NCBI GenBank assembly: GCA_018780265.1
Contig: JADMJV010000151.1
Location: 1 to 52,194, forward strand
Source of the DNA: a bacterium
GTDB taxonomy: Bacteria; Vulcanimicrobiota; Xenobia; Xenobiales; JADMJV01
Direction: 5' to 3'
DNA length: 52,194 bases
The position numbers were made by a program, and so were the translations under genes. The notes below the pieces were generated by a model. That model saw nothing but the letters and a program-made list of their open reading frames with translations, did no database searches and was not told the DNA's origin. Below are positions 25,756-33,185 of this stretch, piece after piece. Position 1 is the stretch's first letter, and each line of letters starts with the position of its first letter.

Positions 25756-25800
25756 CATATAAGGTAACAAGCCGCCCTCACAAATTGGTGAAAAATTTGT
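25756..25800 (-). promoter_or_regulatory. Candidate secA-like promoter with overlapping AT-rich operator
   Basis: On the minus strand, TTGTGA (25783-25778), a 16-base spacer and TATATG (25761-25756) form a moderate promoter. A perfect inverted repeat ACAAATT-7-AATTTGT (25780-25800) overlaps the -35 element, where a repressor would block RNA polymerase. Confidence 0.45.
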
Positions 25801-25856
25801 AACCCTCGAACCATACCTCTGACAGGAGACCCGATCGGCCGTCGAAGGCCAATCCT

Positions 25857-27341
25857 GTGTCCTGGTCCGCCCTTCGCCAAGCCGTCCGTCTTTCCCGTCT
25901 AGGTAAGCATAGCGAAGCACTGGCCCGGGCCGACTTGCTGCTCACGGAAAACCACGCCGATCCGCGCATTTACTATCAATTGGCTCTGGTGCAACTGGAG
26001 GCCGATCAGGTCGACCAGGCCTGGCAAACCCTGGAGCTGGCCGACCCCCTCGGGCCCGACTCCCCCGTTTTGTCGCTCTATCGAGCCCTGGTACTGGGCC
26101 AAATGGAACGCTGGGATGAAGGTCTGGAGCAGGCCGAACTCTTGCAACGGCAGTGCCCACACCACCAGTTCACGGCCAGTCTGCTGTGCTACCTCTACCT
26201 GGGCCAGGGCGAGGTGGGCAAGGCCCTGCAACCTTTGGAAATCGGCAAGCCGGCCGGCTGGGTCAGCTGGTTTCGCCCCGAACTGGCCGCCTTTCCCCCC
26301 CTGCTCAGCCGCCTTTTGCTGCAATTGGAATTGATTCTGCTGCCCCTCGAATTCTCCCAACTGGATGCCACCCCGGCCCGTCCCGATCCCAAAGAGGTTA
26401 AAGAGCCTGCCCAGAAAACACCTTTTCTTCAAGAGGCGCAGGAGTTGCTTCAAAAATTGTCCCTGAGGGCGCTTACCAACTCCATTTTGGGCCTCTATTA
26501 TCAGCGCAAGGGCATCCATTACTGGGAAAAGGGTCTGACCTGCGTCGAAATCACTGCCTGGCAACGGTGCTGGGCCTGGTTCCTGAGCCGGTTTGGTGTG
26601 CGTCGTGACTACAGTGACCCCGCCAAGCGTCATCGGTATCTGGAGAAAGCATTGCTGGCTCAGCGCCGCGCCGTAGAGTTGGAGCCCCTCCAGTTTCGGG
26701 GCCACTATCACCTGGGCGAAGCCCTGCTCTATGCCTCCACTACCCTGGACAACCCCATACCCAATTCCGAGCGCCTGCAAGAGGCCGAAAAGTGCTTCGT
26801 CAATTCGTGGGCCCAGGAGGGTCCCAATCCCTACCTGTACTTTTACCTGGGGCGAACGGTGCAACTTCTGGGTCAGCCGGCGGCGGCCCGCACCTACTTC
26901 GAGCGAGCCATCGAGAAATTCGAGAAATTTCCCGAGGCCCACTATGCTCTGGGACAGGTTCACCTTTTAATGGGTCAGTCCGGCCTGGCTCGCGATTGGT
27001 TGAAAAAAAGCGTCAGCAGCGATTTTCTGCCGGTAGCCCGAGAGCGACTTCACGAACTGCACCAGGCCTTTGAGCAGGGCAAACTGGCCAGTCGCCCTGC
27101 TATGCCTCCGTGGCCTCCAGTTGCGCCCACAGTGGATAGTGATCCGACAGGCGAGGATCCTCAATCAACTCAAACCCCGTTGGACGCCACGCCGGAGAGC
27201 ACAGAATCGCATCGATGCGAGGACCTTGCAAGCCCCCTTGAAAATCATGAAACGTGCCCCGATCCGTCTGGCCCGCCCAGCGCTGAGCATCTTGCCAGCC
27301 CGCCAGAGCCGGAGCCTGCTGCCACACATCCGCCTGATTGA
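25857..27341 (+). CDS. TPR-repeat protein
   Basis: 494 residues from a GTG. There are helical repeats of TPR type at about 5-115 (AVRLSRLGKHSEALARADLL, AWQTLELADPLGPDSPVLSL) and again at 265-390 (ALLAQRRAVELEPLQFRGHY, YFYLGRTVQLLGQPAAARTY). Between them is a less regular part with Trp-rich helices (AWQRCWAWFLSRFG). The last 80 residues are Pro/Ser/Glu-rich and lie entirely over the end of the convergent nuclease-fold gene. They may be an accidental extension after loss of the original stop. There is no signal peptide, so the protein is probably a cytoplasmic scaffold. The partner is unknown. Confidence 0.82.
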   Translation: MSWSALRQAVRLSRLGKHSEALARADLLLTENHADPRIYYQLALVQLEADQVDQAWQTLELADPLGPDSPVLSLYRALVLGQMERWDEGLEQAELLQRQCPHHQFTASLLCYLYLGQGEVGKALQPLEIGKPAGWVSWFRPELAAFPPLLSRLLLQLELILLPLEFSQLDATPARPDPKEVKEPAQKTPFLQEAQELLQKLSLRALTNSILGLYYQRKGIHYWEKGLTCVEITAWQRCWAWFLSRFGVRRDYSDPAKRHRYLEKALLAQRRAVELEPLQFRGHYHLGEALLYASTTLDNPIPNSERLQEAEKCFVNSWAQEGPNPYLYFYLGRTVQLLGQPAAARTYFERAIEKFEKFPEAHYALGQVHLLMGQSGLARDWLKKSVSSDFLPVARERLHELHQAFEQGKLASRPAMPPWPPVAPTVDSDPTGEDPQSTQTPLDATPESTESHRCEDLASPLENHETCPDPSGPPSAEHLASPPEPEPAATHPPD

Positions 27342-27819
27342 AATCGCCCACTAACAGGCCGGGCTGATCGGCCGGCAGCAAGGAGGCCGCCAACTCCACT
27401 CCCCGTCGACGCGCCTCGGGTCCGTGATGATCGAGGTGCACATTGGCGGCCCACACGCCCCCCACCCGCACCAAGGAGGCCACCCGGGGCAACATGGCGT
27501 CCCAGCCCACACTGACCTGCTGGGGAGTGTCTGACAACCAGACCGTGCGAGCCTCTTCAAACCACCACGGATCGCGCACAAGCCAGCAACACTGTTCATC
27601 CCTGCCCTGGCCGTCACGACTGATGCCATAGCTGCGATAGTCCGTCAGCATGGCTTCCAAATCGCGTCGCTGGGACGGCAAAACCTCTTGCAGGGCGATC
27701 CAATCGGGGCTTTTTTGACGCAAAAACTCACCCACCAGGGCCTTGCGGCGGCACCACTGGTTGGGACCGTCGTTGCTATTGTCGTAACGAACATTGAGAG
27801 TGACCAGACTGATTTTCAT
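27100..27819 (-). CDS. Endonuclease/exonuclease/phosphatase (EEP) family protein
   Basis: 239 residues. It opens MKISLVTLNVRYDNSNDGPN and continues SPDWIALQEVLPSQRRDLEA (catalytic Glu in LQEV), WAANVHLDHHGPEAR, LLVGDFNQ (Asp/Asn pair) and, at the end, DPRLSDHYPLWAQL (catalytic His). All four EEP blocks are present, so it should be an active Mg-dependent phosphodiesterase on a nucleic acid or phospho-ester; the exact substrate is unknown. The start chosen follows AAAGGG and shares a base with the stop of the upstream SGNH gene (TGATG), so the two are coupled. The frame extends upstream, but that stretch belongs to the SGNH gene. Confidence 0.9.
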   Translation of the reverse strand: MKISLVTLNVRYDNSNDGPNQWCRRKALVGEFLRQKSPDWIALQEVLPSQRRDLEAMLTDYRSYGISRDGQGRDEQCCWLVRDPWWFEEARTVWLSDTPQQVSVGWDAMLPRVASLVRVGGVWAANVHLDHHGPEARRRGVELAASLLPADQPGLLVGDFNQADVWQQAPALAGWQDAQRWAGQTDRGTFHDFQGGLQGPRIDAILCSPAWRPTGFELIEDPRLSDHYPLWAQLEATEA

Positions 27820-28496
27820 CATCCCTTTTTTTTCAGGCCATTCGAACGCACCTCCAGGCGTTGCACCAAAAGTCGGCAAATCTGGGCCGCTCCCTCACGA
27901 TTGGGTTCAATGTCCATTTGAAACCATAGAGGCAACCGACGCGACCAACCATGCCCCCAGCAGGCGCTGTGCAGATCGACCAGGTCAGGGCCGGCCACGG
28001 CCGCGATCACATCATTGAGGTGGGCCAACCAAACCAAGATTTCTGGCCGGGGGGGGTGTCCCCGCTGGACCCGTCCTGGGAACTGAGCGGTGCCATCGCT
28101 AGGGTCGTAGAGATTGCAAATCAGCCAGCAGGCCTTGGGGTAGCGAAACTTCAACTGCTCCAGCAAGCGCCGATAGCGTCGAGCAAAACCCTCAAACCAG
28201 CGCGCGTCGGGGGCGCGGTCCAGGCTCAAAAGGTCGTTGCCACCCACACTCAGCAGGCCTACCCGACAGAGTGGACTGGGACGCAGGTCGGGCAACTGGC
28301 TCTCCATGTCGGTCAACATGAAGCCAGTGCGGCAGCGACCCCACATGTCGAATCCGTCGCCCAACTCGCGCTTCAGCAATGAGGCCACTCCATAGCCGGG
28401 TCCTGGATAGCAATCGCTGATGATGCTGTCCCCCATGGCCAGATAGACGGTTTTTTCTCTTCTTTCTGAAATTTTATCAAGGAATCGCCGGATCAC
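27819..28496 (-). CDS. SGNH/GDSL-family hydrolase, cytoplasmic
   Basis: 225 residues, no signal peptide. Block I is LAMGDSIISDCYPGPGYG, block III is LLSVGGNDLLSLDR, then ICNLYDPSDGTAQF and VDLHSACWGHGW. The place of the terminal Asp-x-x-His reads QMDIEPNREGAAQI, so the catalytic His is replaced by Glu. The conserved GHG motif upstream may provide the base instead. It shares these features with the lipoprotein at 8500-9276, so both belong to one subfamily. It is co-translated with the EEP gene downstream. The C-terminus ends in a lysine run encoded by a poly-A tract. Confidence 0.85.
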   Translation of the reverse strand: MIRRFLDKISERREKTVYLAMGDSIISDCYPGPGYGVASLLKRELGDGFDMWGRCRTGFMLTDMESQLPDLRPSPLCRVGLLSVGGNDLLSLDRAPDARWFEGFARRYRRLLEQLKFRYPKACWLICNLYDPSDGTAQFPGRVQRGHPPRPEILVWLAHLNDVIAAVAGPDLVDLHSACWGHGWSRRLPLWFQMDIEPNREGAAQICRLLVQRLEVRSNGLKKKG

Positions 28497-28561
28497 ACTG
28501 GAATCCTTTCAAGCAAGAGGCACAGGCCTCGGGGGTAAGTTCACCGGTAGGAGCTAGTGTT

Positions 28562-28849
28562 ATGGCTGAGATGGATTCCTTTGAGTGGATGCAGGCGGAA
28601 GGTTTTTTCGAGGACCCCGCCATCGCTTCGGCCGTAAAGCGAATGCGGCCCGATCTAAAGCGAGTGGAGAATCTCCGCGACAAAGCCAAGCAACACGGTC
28701 TCAAAGGGGACAGCCCCATAACCGTCGACTTCTTTTTGGACGCCATGGACACCTATGTGCAGTTCATGGTTTCTCACCGCTACGTCATCAAGGCTCTTCT
28801 GGAACGGAGCATGCGTTCTCAACTGGGACTGGAGCAGAGCCGCGAATAA
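28562..28849 (+). CDS. Small conserved-looking cytoplasmic protein, unknown function
   Basis: 95 residues, all predicted helix, rich in Glu, Lys, Arg and Met. GGAG lies 9-10 bases before the ATG, and codon use fits the neighbours. The middle holds AMDTYVQFMVSHRYVIKALL, a possible dimer helix. The gene is divergent from the SGNH gene and followed by a CRP-like promoter region. I recognise no family. Confidence 0.65.
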   Translation: MAEMDSFEWMQAEGFFEDPAIASAVKRMRPDLKRVENLRDKAKQHGLKGDSPITVDFFLDAMDTYVQFMVSHRYVIKALLERSMRSQLGLEQSRE

Positions 28850-28861
28850 GGATTGACAAAA

Positions 28862-28904
28862 TGTGAACTGGCTCACAGTCCGTCTCCCGCAAGTGAAGTA
28901 GGAT
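28862..28904 (+). promoter_or_regulatory. CRP/FNR-type site (TGTGA-6-TCACA) with class II promoter spacing
   Basis: TGTGA (28862-28866), ACTGGC, TCACA (28873-28877) is a perfect core match to the CRP consensus. A -10 element TAGGAT lies at 28899-28904 and predicts +1 near 28911, which puts the site centre at -41.5, the exact position for class II activation. It lies upstream of the receiver-like gene. Confidence 0.55.
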
Positions 28905-28937
28905 GAAACTACGACAACCAAAGGAGACCCCCGGCCC

Positions 28938-29378
28938 ATGTGGATCCGCCCCGACAACACCCTGCTTCTGGTGGAGCCCGACTCGTTCATTCGGCGCTGC
29001 CTGGTGTCGGCGTTGCAGCAGGCCGGCTACCGCGTCCTGCAGGCTGGAGATGGGCCCGAGGCTCTGCACTTGGTGCGCCAAAACCCTCGCATCCGCCTGG
29101 TGATCAGTGAAGTCATTCTGCCCAGCGCTCCCGCCACCGGTTTTCTGCGAGAATTACGCCGCCTGAGGCGAGACCTGCCGGTGCTGTTCACTTCGGGAAT
29201 CCATCCGCGCAGGCTGACCCAACCCCTGCCAGGCCGCGATATTCTCAACAAGCCTTTCAGTCCCGACGCACTGGTGGAGCGAGTCGGCCGCCAACTGCGT
29301 GGCCAGGTGCCTGTAGCCAGCAAGCTTAAGGCGCCCCCAGTCCGCAGCTACGAGCCTGGCTCACCCCAGCCCAAGTAG
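28938..29378 (+). CDS. Receiver-domain (response-regulator-like) protein, phospho-acceptor Asp replaced by Glu
   Basis: 146 residues: a receiver domain (8-125) plus a Pro/Ser-rich tail. The acidic pocket reads LVEPD (Glu13, Asp15). The phosphorylation block reads VISEVILPS, with Glu58 where Asp is expected. Thr85 in LFTSG and Lys105 in LNKPF are kept. Asp-to-Glu often mimics the phosphorylated state, so the protein may be constitutively switched on. There is no output domain. AGGAG is 12 bases before the ATG. The candidate CRP-activated promoter upstream hints at carbon or redox control of its level. Its end overlaps the convergent HNH gene by 31 bases. Confidence 0.82.
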   Translation: MWIRPDNTLLLVEPDSFIRRCLVSALQQAGYRVLQAGDGPEALHLVRQNPRIRLVISEVILPSAPATGFLRELRRLRRDLPVLFTSGIHPRRLTQPLPGRDILNKPFSPDALVERVGRQLRGQVPVASKLKAPPVRSYEPGSPQPK

Positions 29379-29857
29379 CGCCCCCAACACTGCCTGGCGG
29401 CGTCGCGGCGCGCCATGAGCCAGTGCATCAAGGCAGGCTTGCGGGGCTTAGACAACAACCGCATTCCGGCTTCGTCTGGAGTGCGATTGTTTTTCAACCG
29501 GTTGCAGGTAGCGCAGGCGCATACACAGTTTTCCCACGAATCACGGCCGCCCCGACTGCGCGGCATAATGTGATCGACGGTGTCGCCCGAACGTCCGCAG
29601 TACTGGCAACTGCCCCGATCCCGCAAAATGATGTTCTTGCGAGTCAAGGGAACTTCTTTGAAGGGGCGACGAATGTAGTAAAGCATGCGCACAACCGCAG
29701 GCATCCCTACGCGCTTTGTCACCCCCAAAATCGACTTGCCCTGAACGGCCTCGACGACCTCGGCTTTCTTTTTGAAGACGAGCGACAGAGCCCGACGCAC
29801 GCTGGTGACATTCAAGTATTCGTAGCTGGCGTTAAGAACTAATACCGACCCTTTCAT
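29348..29857 (-). CDS. HNH endonuclease
   Basis: 169 residues from the ATG at 29857, which has GAGGTGG just ahead; nine extra upstream codons are open but unsupported. The N-terminal half (SVLVLNASYEYLNVTSVRRA) is typical of a common bacterial HNH subfamily. The nuclease has CQYCG, then VDHIMPRSRGGRDSWENCV, then CATCNRLKNNRTPDEAG: two zinc CxxC pairs around the DH and N of the HNH site. It is free-standing, with no intron, intein or phage genes next to it. This subfamily is usually chromosomal and its role is not known. Confidence 0.93.
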   Translation of the reverse strand: MKGSVLVLNASYEYLNVTSVRRALSLVFKKKAEVVEAVQGKSILGVTKRVGMPAVVRMLYYIRRPFKEVPLTRKNIILRDRGSCQYCGRSGDTVDHIMPRSRGGRDSWENCVCACATCNRLKNNRTPDEAGMRLLSKPRKPALMHWLMARRDAARQCWGRYLGWGEPGS

Positions 29858-29989
29858 GACCACCTCAAATAGTGATGAAACCAAGGAATCAAAGCAATGT
29901 CAAGAACCCCCGTGTAAACCGTTGCGACCCATAGCCGGGCAGGACTTGAAAATTGTCCACCAAAGACCCCGCCAGGAGGGAATACCGCA

Positions 29990-30475
29990 ATGTTCGGACT
30001 ATCCAATCGCAGCTCTACCGTGCTGGAGAACTACCGTGACCTGATCGAGGACATCCTCTCTGATCTGGGCATCGATCCGCAAGAAAACCTTGAAGAGGCC
30101 CAGGAGAAGCAACGCTACAGTTGGTGTGTGCGCCGCGGCTCGGCCAATATTTTTGTAGAACTCTTCAGCGAAAATCAGGAAAGCTACTTTATGGTCGATT
30201 GCCCCATTTTGCGGCTCCCTCCCCCAGAACGGCTGGAGGCATTTTACCGTCGCCTGCTCGAACTGAACGACAAATTGGTGGAAGCAGCGCTGGTCTGCCG
30301 CGGCAACGAAATCCATCTGGTCGGAATTCGACCGTTGCGTGGCCTCGACGCCGAGGAAGCCAGCGGTATGTTGGACCGCATTTCTGCCTGGGCCGACAGT
30401 CTTGATAACTCGCTGGCCGAGGAGTTTGGAGCACCACTATGGGAAGGCCCCAGCAACGACAACAGCGCGAGCTAG
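29990..30475 (+). CDS. YbjN-domain protein
   Basis: 161 residues. A helix (TVLENYRDLIEDILSDLG) is followed by antiparallel strands and helices: YSWCVRRGSANIFVELFSEN, FMVDCPILRLPPPERLEAFY, RLLELNDKLVEAALVCRGNE. This is the YbjN layout, a fold like that of type III secretion chaperones, found widely in bacteria without secretion systems and of unclear role. It is the first of an overlapping set: its last 37 bases are shared with the RNA methyltransferase gene. Confidence 0.8.
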   Translation: MFGLSNRSSTVLENYRDLIEDILSDLGIDPQENLEEAQEKQRYSWCVRRGSANIFVELFSENQESYFMVDCPILRLPPPERLEAFYRRLLELNDKLVEAALVCRGNEIHLVGIRPLRGLDAEEASGMLDRISAWADSLDNSLAEEFGAPLWEGPSNDNSAS

Positions 30476-31791
30476 TCAGCTACGAATCGATCCTGAACGC
30501 AGTCATCGGCTCTCCGCCCCCCCTGGCCTCGGCCCCCGGCTGTCGCACCCGCAAGGGGCGCCTGTGCACACTATGCTGGGCGGGCCGCCTCAACTCCCCC
30601 CAGGAGCCCCGCTGCAAAAGCGAGGCACTGACCCGCTGGGTCGACCATATCGGCAGTTTGCCTCAACCCAAATTTCTAGCCAGCCCGACCGGGCGCCACT
30701 ACCGCTCGGTCAGCAAACGACGATGGCTGCACGAACCGCGCCAACTGGTCATGGTCGAAGGCATGGAACGGGGCAAGGTCAAAGGAATCGTGCCCGGCCA
30801 GTGCTTTATCGAGCCTCTGGCCCACTCCGTTATCTACCACCAGTTGCAGCAGGAGTTGAACCACAGTTCGCTGTCTAAATATCTCAACTACGCCATCATC
30901 AAAAGCGGTAGCGAATTTGACGTACTCGTGCTTAATCTCAACGATATGCGATCGCAGCGCTCCGAACTGAACCGCATCTCCAAAAAGCTCACCCATCACA
31001 ATAGCAACCTCAAGGCCGTCTGGCTCATTCAGGGCCAGGAGGGGGACGAATACTACGCCAGCATTCGCCCCGGCCAATGGCAAAAGCTGCACGGGGAAAG
31101 CCATCTTAGCACTGAGCAGGGGCTCCATTATTCGCCCCTCTGCTTCAGCCAGGTCAACCCCAGCGGGGTGCCTATTTTGCTGGAGGTGACCCACAGCTGG
31201 CTCAAAGAGCCGAGCCTTCCCATGCTCGACTTCTACTGCGGCTACGGTCTCTTTTCCCTGGGCATGCCCCGGACCGGCCCCTGCTGGGGCCTGGAACTCT
31301 CCGGCGAAGCCGTGCTCTGGGCGCGCCGCAACGCGCGCCGACTGGGACGCGATAAGGCCAAGTTTGAGCCCTGGGACCTGGCCCGCATGGAAATACCGCA
31401 ACGGCGCTTTCCTGGCGGTGGCTGGGTAGCCGTGCTCGACCCTCCGCGCAGCGGGGCCCCCGCCGAATTGATCAAATCCATTGCTGAAATGCGGCCCCGC
31501 CGCGCCATGCACTGGATCTGTGACGTGGATCAATTGGAGGGTCAGTTGAAGGCCTGGATCGAGTCCGGCTACCGTGTTACCGAGGCCGTGGCGGTGGACA
31601 TGTTCCCTGGCACCAGTTCCCTCGAACTGGGACTGTGCCTGGAGCCAGGAGGCCGCATTCGAAGCGCGAAACCCAGCCATCTTACTTCAAAAGCAGGGAC
31701 ACCTCCTCAATGCAAATCGCCGAAAAAACCCGTCAGTTCACCAGTTACATCAACGGCCAATGGAGCCCGGCCGAAGCGGCCAAAACCCTAG
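30439..31791 (+). CDS. TrmA/RlmD-family RNA (uracil-5-) methyltransferase-like protein
   Basis: 450 residues. Four N-terminal cysteines (35, 43, 46, 59; Cx7CxxCx12C) could hold the 4Fe-4S cluster found in the RlmD group. The substrate-binding stretch YSPLCFSQVNPSGVPIL is followed by the SAM site LDFYCGYGLFSLGM, then VAVLDPPRSG, then HWICDVDQLEG (catalytic Cys near 357) and DMFPGTSSLELGLCL. These are the family's ordered motifs. It probably methylates a uridine in rRNA or tRNA. The last 27 residues (from about AKPSHL, Lys/Pro/Ser-rich) run over the start of the aldehyde dehydrogenase gene in another frame and are probably not conserved. Confidence 0.88.
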   Translation: MGRPQQRQQRELVSYESILNAVIGSPPPLASAPGCRTRKGRLCTLCWAGRLNSPQEPRCKSEALTRWVDHIGSLPQPKFLASPTGRHYRSVSKRRWLHEPRQLVMVEGMERGKVKGIVPGQCFIEPLAHSVIYHQLQQELNHSSLSKYLNYAIIKSGSEFDVLVLNLNDMRSQRSELNRISKKLTHHNSNLKAVWLIQGQEGDEYYASIRPGQWQKLHGESHLSTEQGLHYSPLCFSQVNPSGVPILLEVTHSWLKEPSLPMLDFYCGYGLFSLGMPRTGPCWGLELSGEAVLWARRNARRLGRDKAKFEPWDLARMEIPQRRFPGGGWVAVLDPPRSGAPAELIKSIAEMRPRRAMHWICDVDQLEGQLKAWIESGYRVTEAVAVDMFPGTSSLELGLCLEPGGRIRSAKPSHLTSKAGTPPQCKSPKKPVSSPVTSTANGARPKRPKP

Positions 31792-33185
31792 ACAACCTCA
31801 ATCCAGCCACCGGCGAATCGCTGGGCACGGTCTACCTGGTAGGGCGCGAAGAGGCCCGTCGGGCCATTGAGATCGCCCAACAGGCATTTCATGGCTGGCG
31901 CGACACGCCCGCGCCCAAACGCGGCGAACTGCTCTTCAAGGCCATGTACATCATGGACCGCCGCCGCGAAGAACTGGCCCAGGCCCTTCACCTGGAGGAA
32001 GGCAAACTGATCGCTGAAGCGCGCGGTGAAGTCCAGAAATCGCTCAATATTCTCGAATTCATCGCCGGCGAGGGACGGCGCATGGGTGGTCACACCGTAC
32101 CTTCTGAGATGTCCAACACTCTCTGCTACACCGTCAAACAACCGCTGGGCGTGGTGGGCCTGATCACTCCCTGGAACTTCCCGGTGGCTATCCCCATTTG
32201 GAAATCGGCCCCGGCACTGGTGTCCGGCAACACGGTGGTGCTCAAGCCTGCCTCCAATACCCCCTGGACCGCCGCCCTGATTACCGAAATTTTTCACGAA
32301 GCCGGCTTCCCGCCCGGAGTTTTCAACATGATTTTGGGCCCGGGCAGCAGTGTGGGCGACGAAATTGTCAACAACAAACTGGTGAGAGCTCTTTCTTTCA
32401 CGGGCTCTAACCAGGTCGGCCAGGATCTTTACAAGCAAGGGGCTGCGCGCGGAGTCAAAGTGCAAAGCGAGATGGGTGGCAAAAACCCCATCGTGATCCT
32501 GGAAGATGCCGATATCGACCTGGCCGTGGAGGCCACCATGCAGGGCGCCTTCGGCTCTACGGGACAGCGCTGCACCGCCACTTCAAGGGCCATCGTGATC
32601 GACTCGGTGGCCGATGAGTTTGTGGAGAAACTGGTGGCTCGCACCAAGGAGTTCAAAGCCGGCCGCGATCTTGGCCCGGTGGTCGATACCGCCCAACTGG
32701 CCGAGGTCTTGGCGGCCATCGAGCAGGCCAAGTCGGAGGGAGCCAGGTGCCTGCTGGGCGGCAAGCGCAGCGATGAAGGCGATTTGGCCAAAGGATTTTA
32801 CGTGGAACCCACTCTGTTTGACCACGTCGACCCCAAATCGCAACTGGCCTTGGAAGAAGTCTTTGGACCCGTGCTGGCCATTTTGCGAGTCAAGGACCTC
32901 GATGAAGCCCTGGAGGTGGCCAATAGCGTCCGCTACGGCCTCTCTTCCTCGATATATTCCAAAGATTCCAATCGCATCTTCCGGTTCCTCGATCGCATCG
33001 AGACCGGCATCACCCACGTCAACAGTCCCACCATGGGCGGTGAAGCACAGTTGCCCTTTGGCGGCGTCAAAGAGACCGGCGTGGGGGCTCGCGAGCAAGG
33101 CAGCGTGGCCATCGACTTCTTTACTGAGCTCAAAACGGTGTACATCGACTACACCGGCCAAAAGCGGGACAGCAAGATCTATTAA
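31710..33185 (+). CDS. Aldehyde dehydrogenase family protein (2,5-dioxovalerate/semialdehyde-type)
   Basis: 491 residues from the ATG at 31710; the frame is open earlier but only under the methyltransferase gene. Seen are VVGLITPWNFPVAIPIWKSA (NAD-binding), LKPASNTP, FTGSNQVGQ, the general base in QSEMGGKNP, the catalytic Cys in GQRCTATSR, LEEVFGPVLAI and PFGGVKETGVG. The N-terminus (FTSYINGQWSPAE) and overall pattern resemble ketoglutarate-semialdehyde or related dehydrogenases, but the ALDH family is broad and the substrate cannot be fixed. No sugar-acid pathway genes are nearby. Confidence 0.93.
   Translation: MQIAEKTRQFTSYINGQWSPAEAAKTLDNLNPATGESLGTVYLVGREEARRAIEIAQQAFHGWRDTPAPKRGELLFKAMYIMDRRREELAQALHLEEGKLIAEARGEVQKSLNILEFIAGEGRRMGGHTVPSEMSNTLCYTVKQPLGVVGLITPWNFPVAIPIWKSAPALVSGNTVVLKPASNTPWTAALITEIFHEAGFPPGVFNMILGPGSSVGDEIVNNKLVRALSFTGSNQVGQDLYKQGAARGVKVQSEMGGKNPIVILEDADIDLAVEATMQGAFGSTGQRCTATSRAIVIDSVADEFVEKLVARTKEFKAGRDLGPVVDTAQLAEVLAAIEQAKSEGARCLLGGKRSDEGDLAKGFYVEPTLFDHVDPKSQLALEEVFGPVLAILRVKDLDEALEVANSVRYGLSSSIYSKDSNRIFRFLDRIETGITHVNSPTMGGEAQLPFGGVKETGVGAREQGSVAIDFFTELKTVYIDYTGQKRDSKIY

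Noticed and set aside
29872..29900. TTGACA on the minus strand before the HNH gene
   Set aside because: The -10 at correct spacing is only TTTCAT, so the promoter is not convincing.
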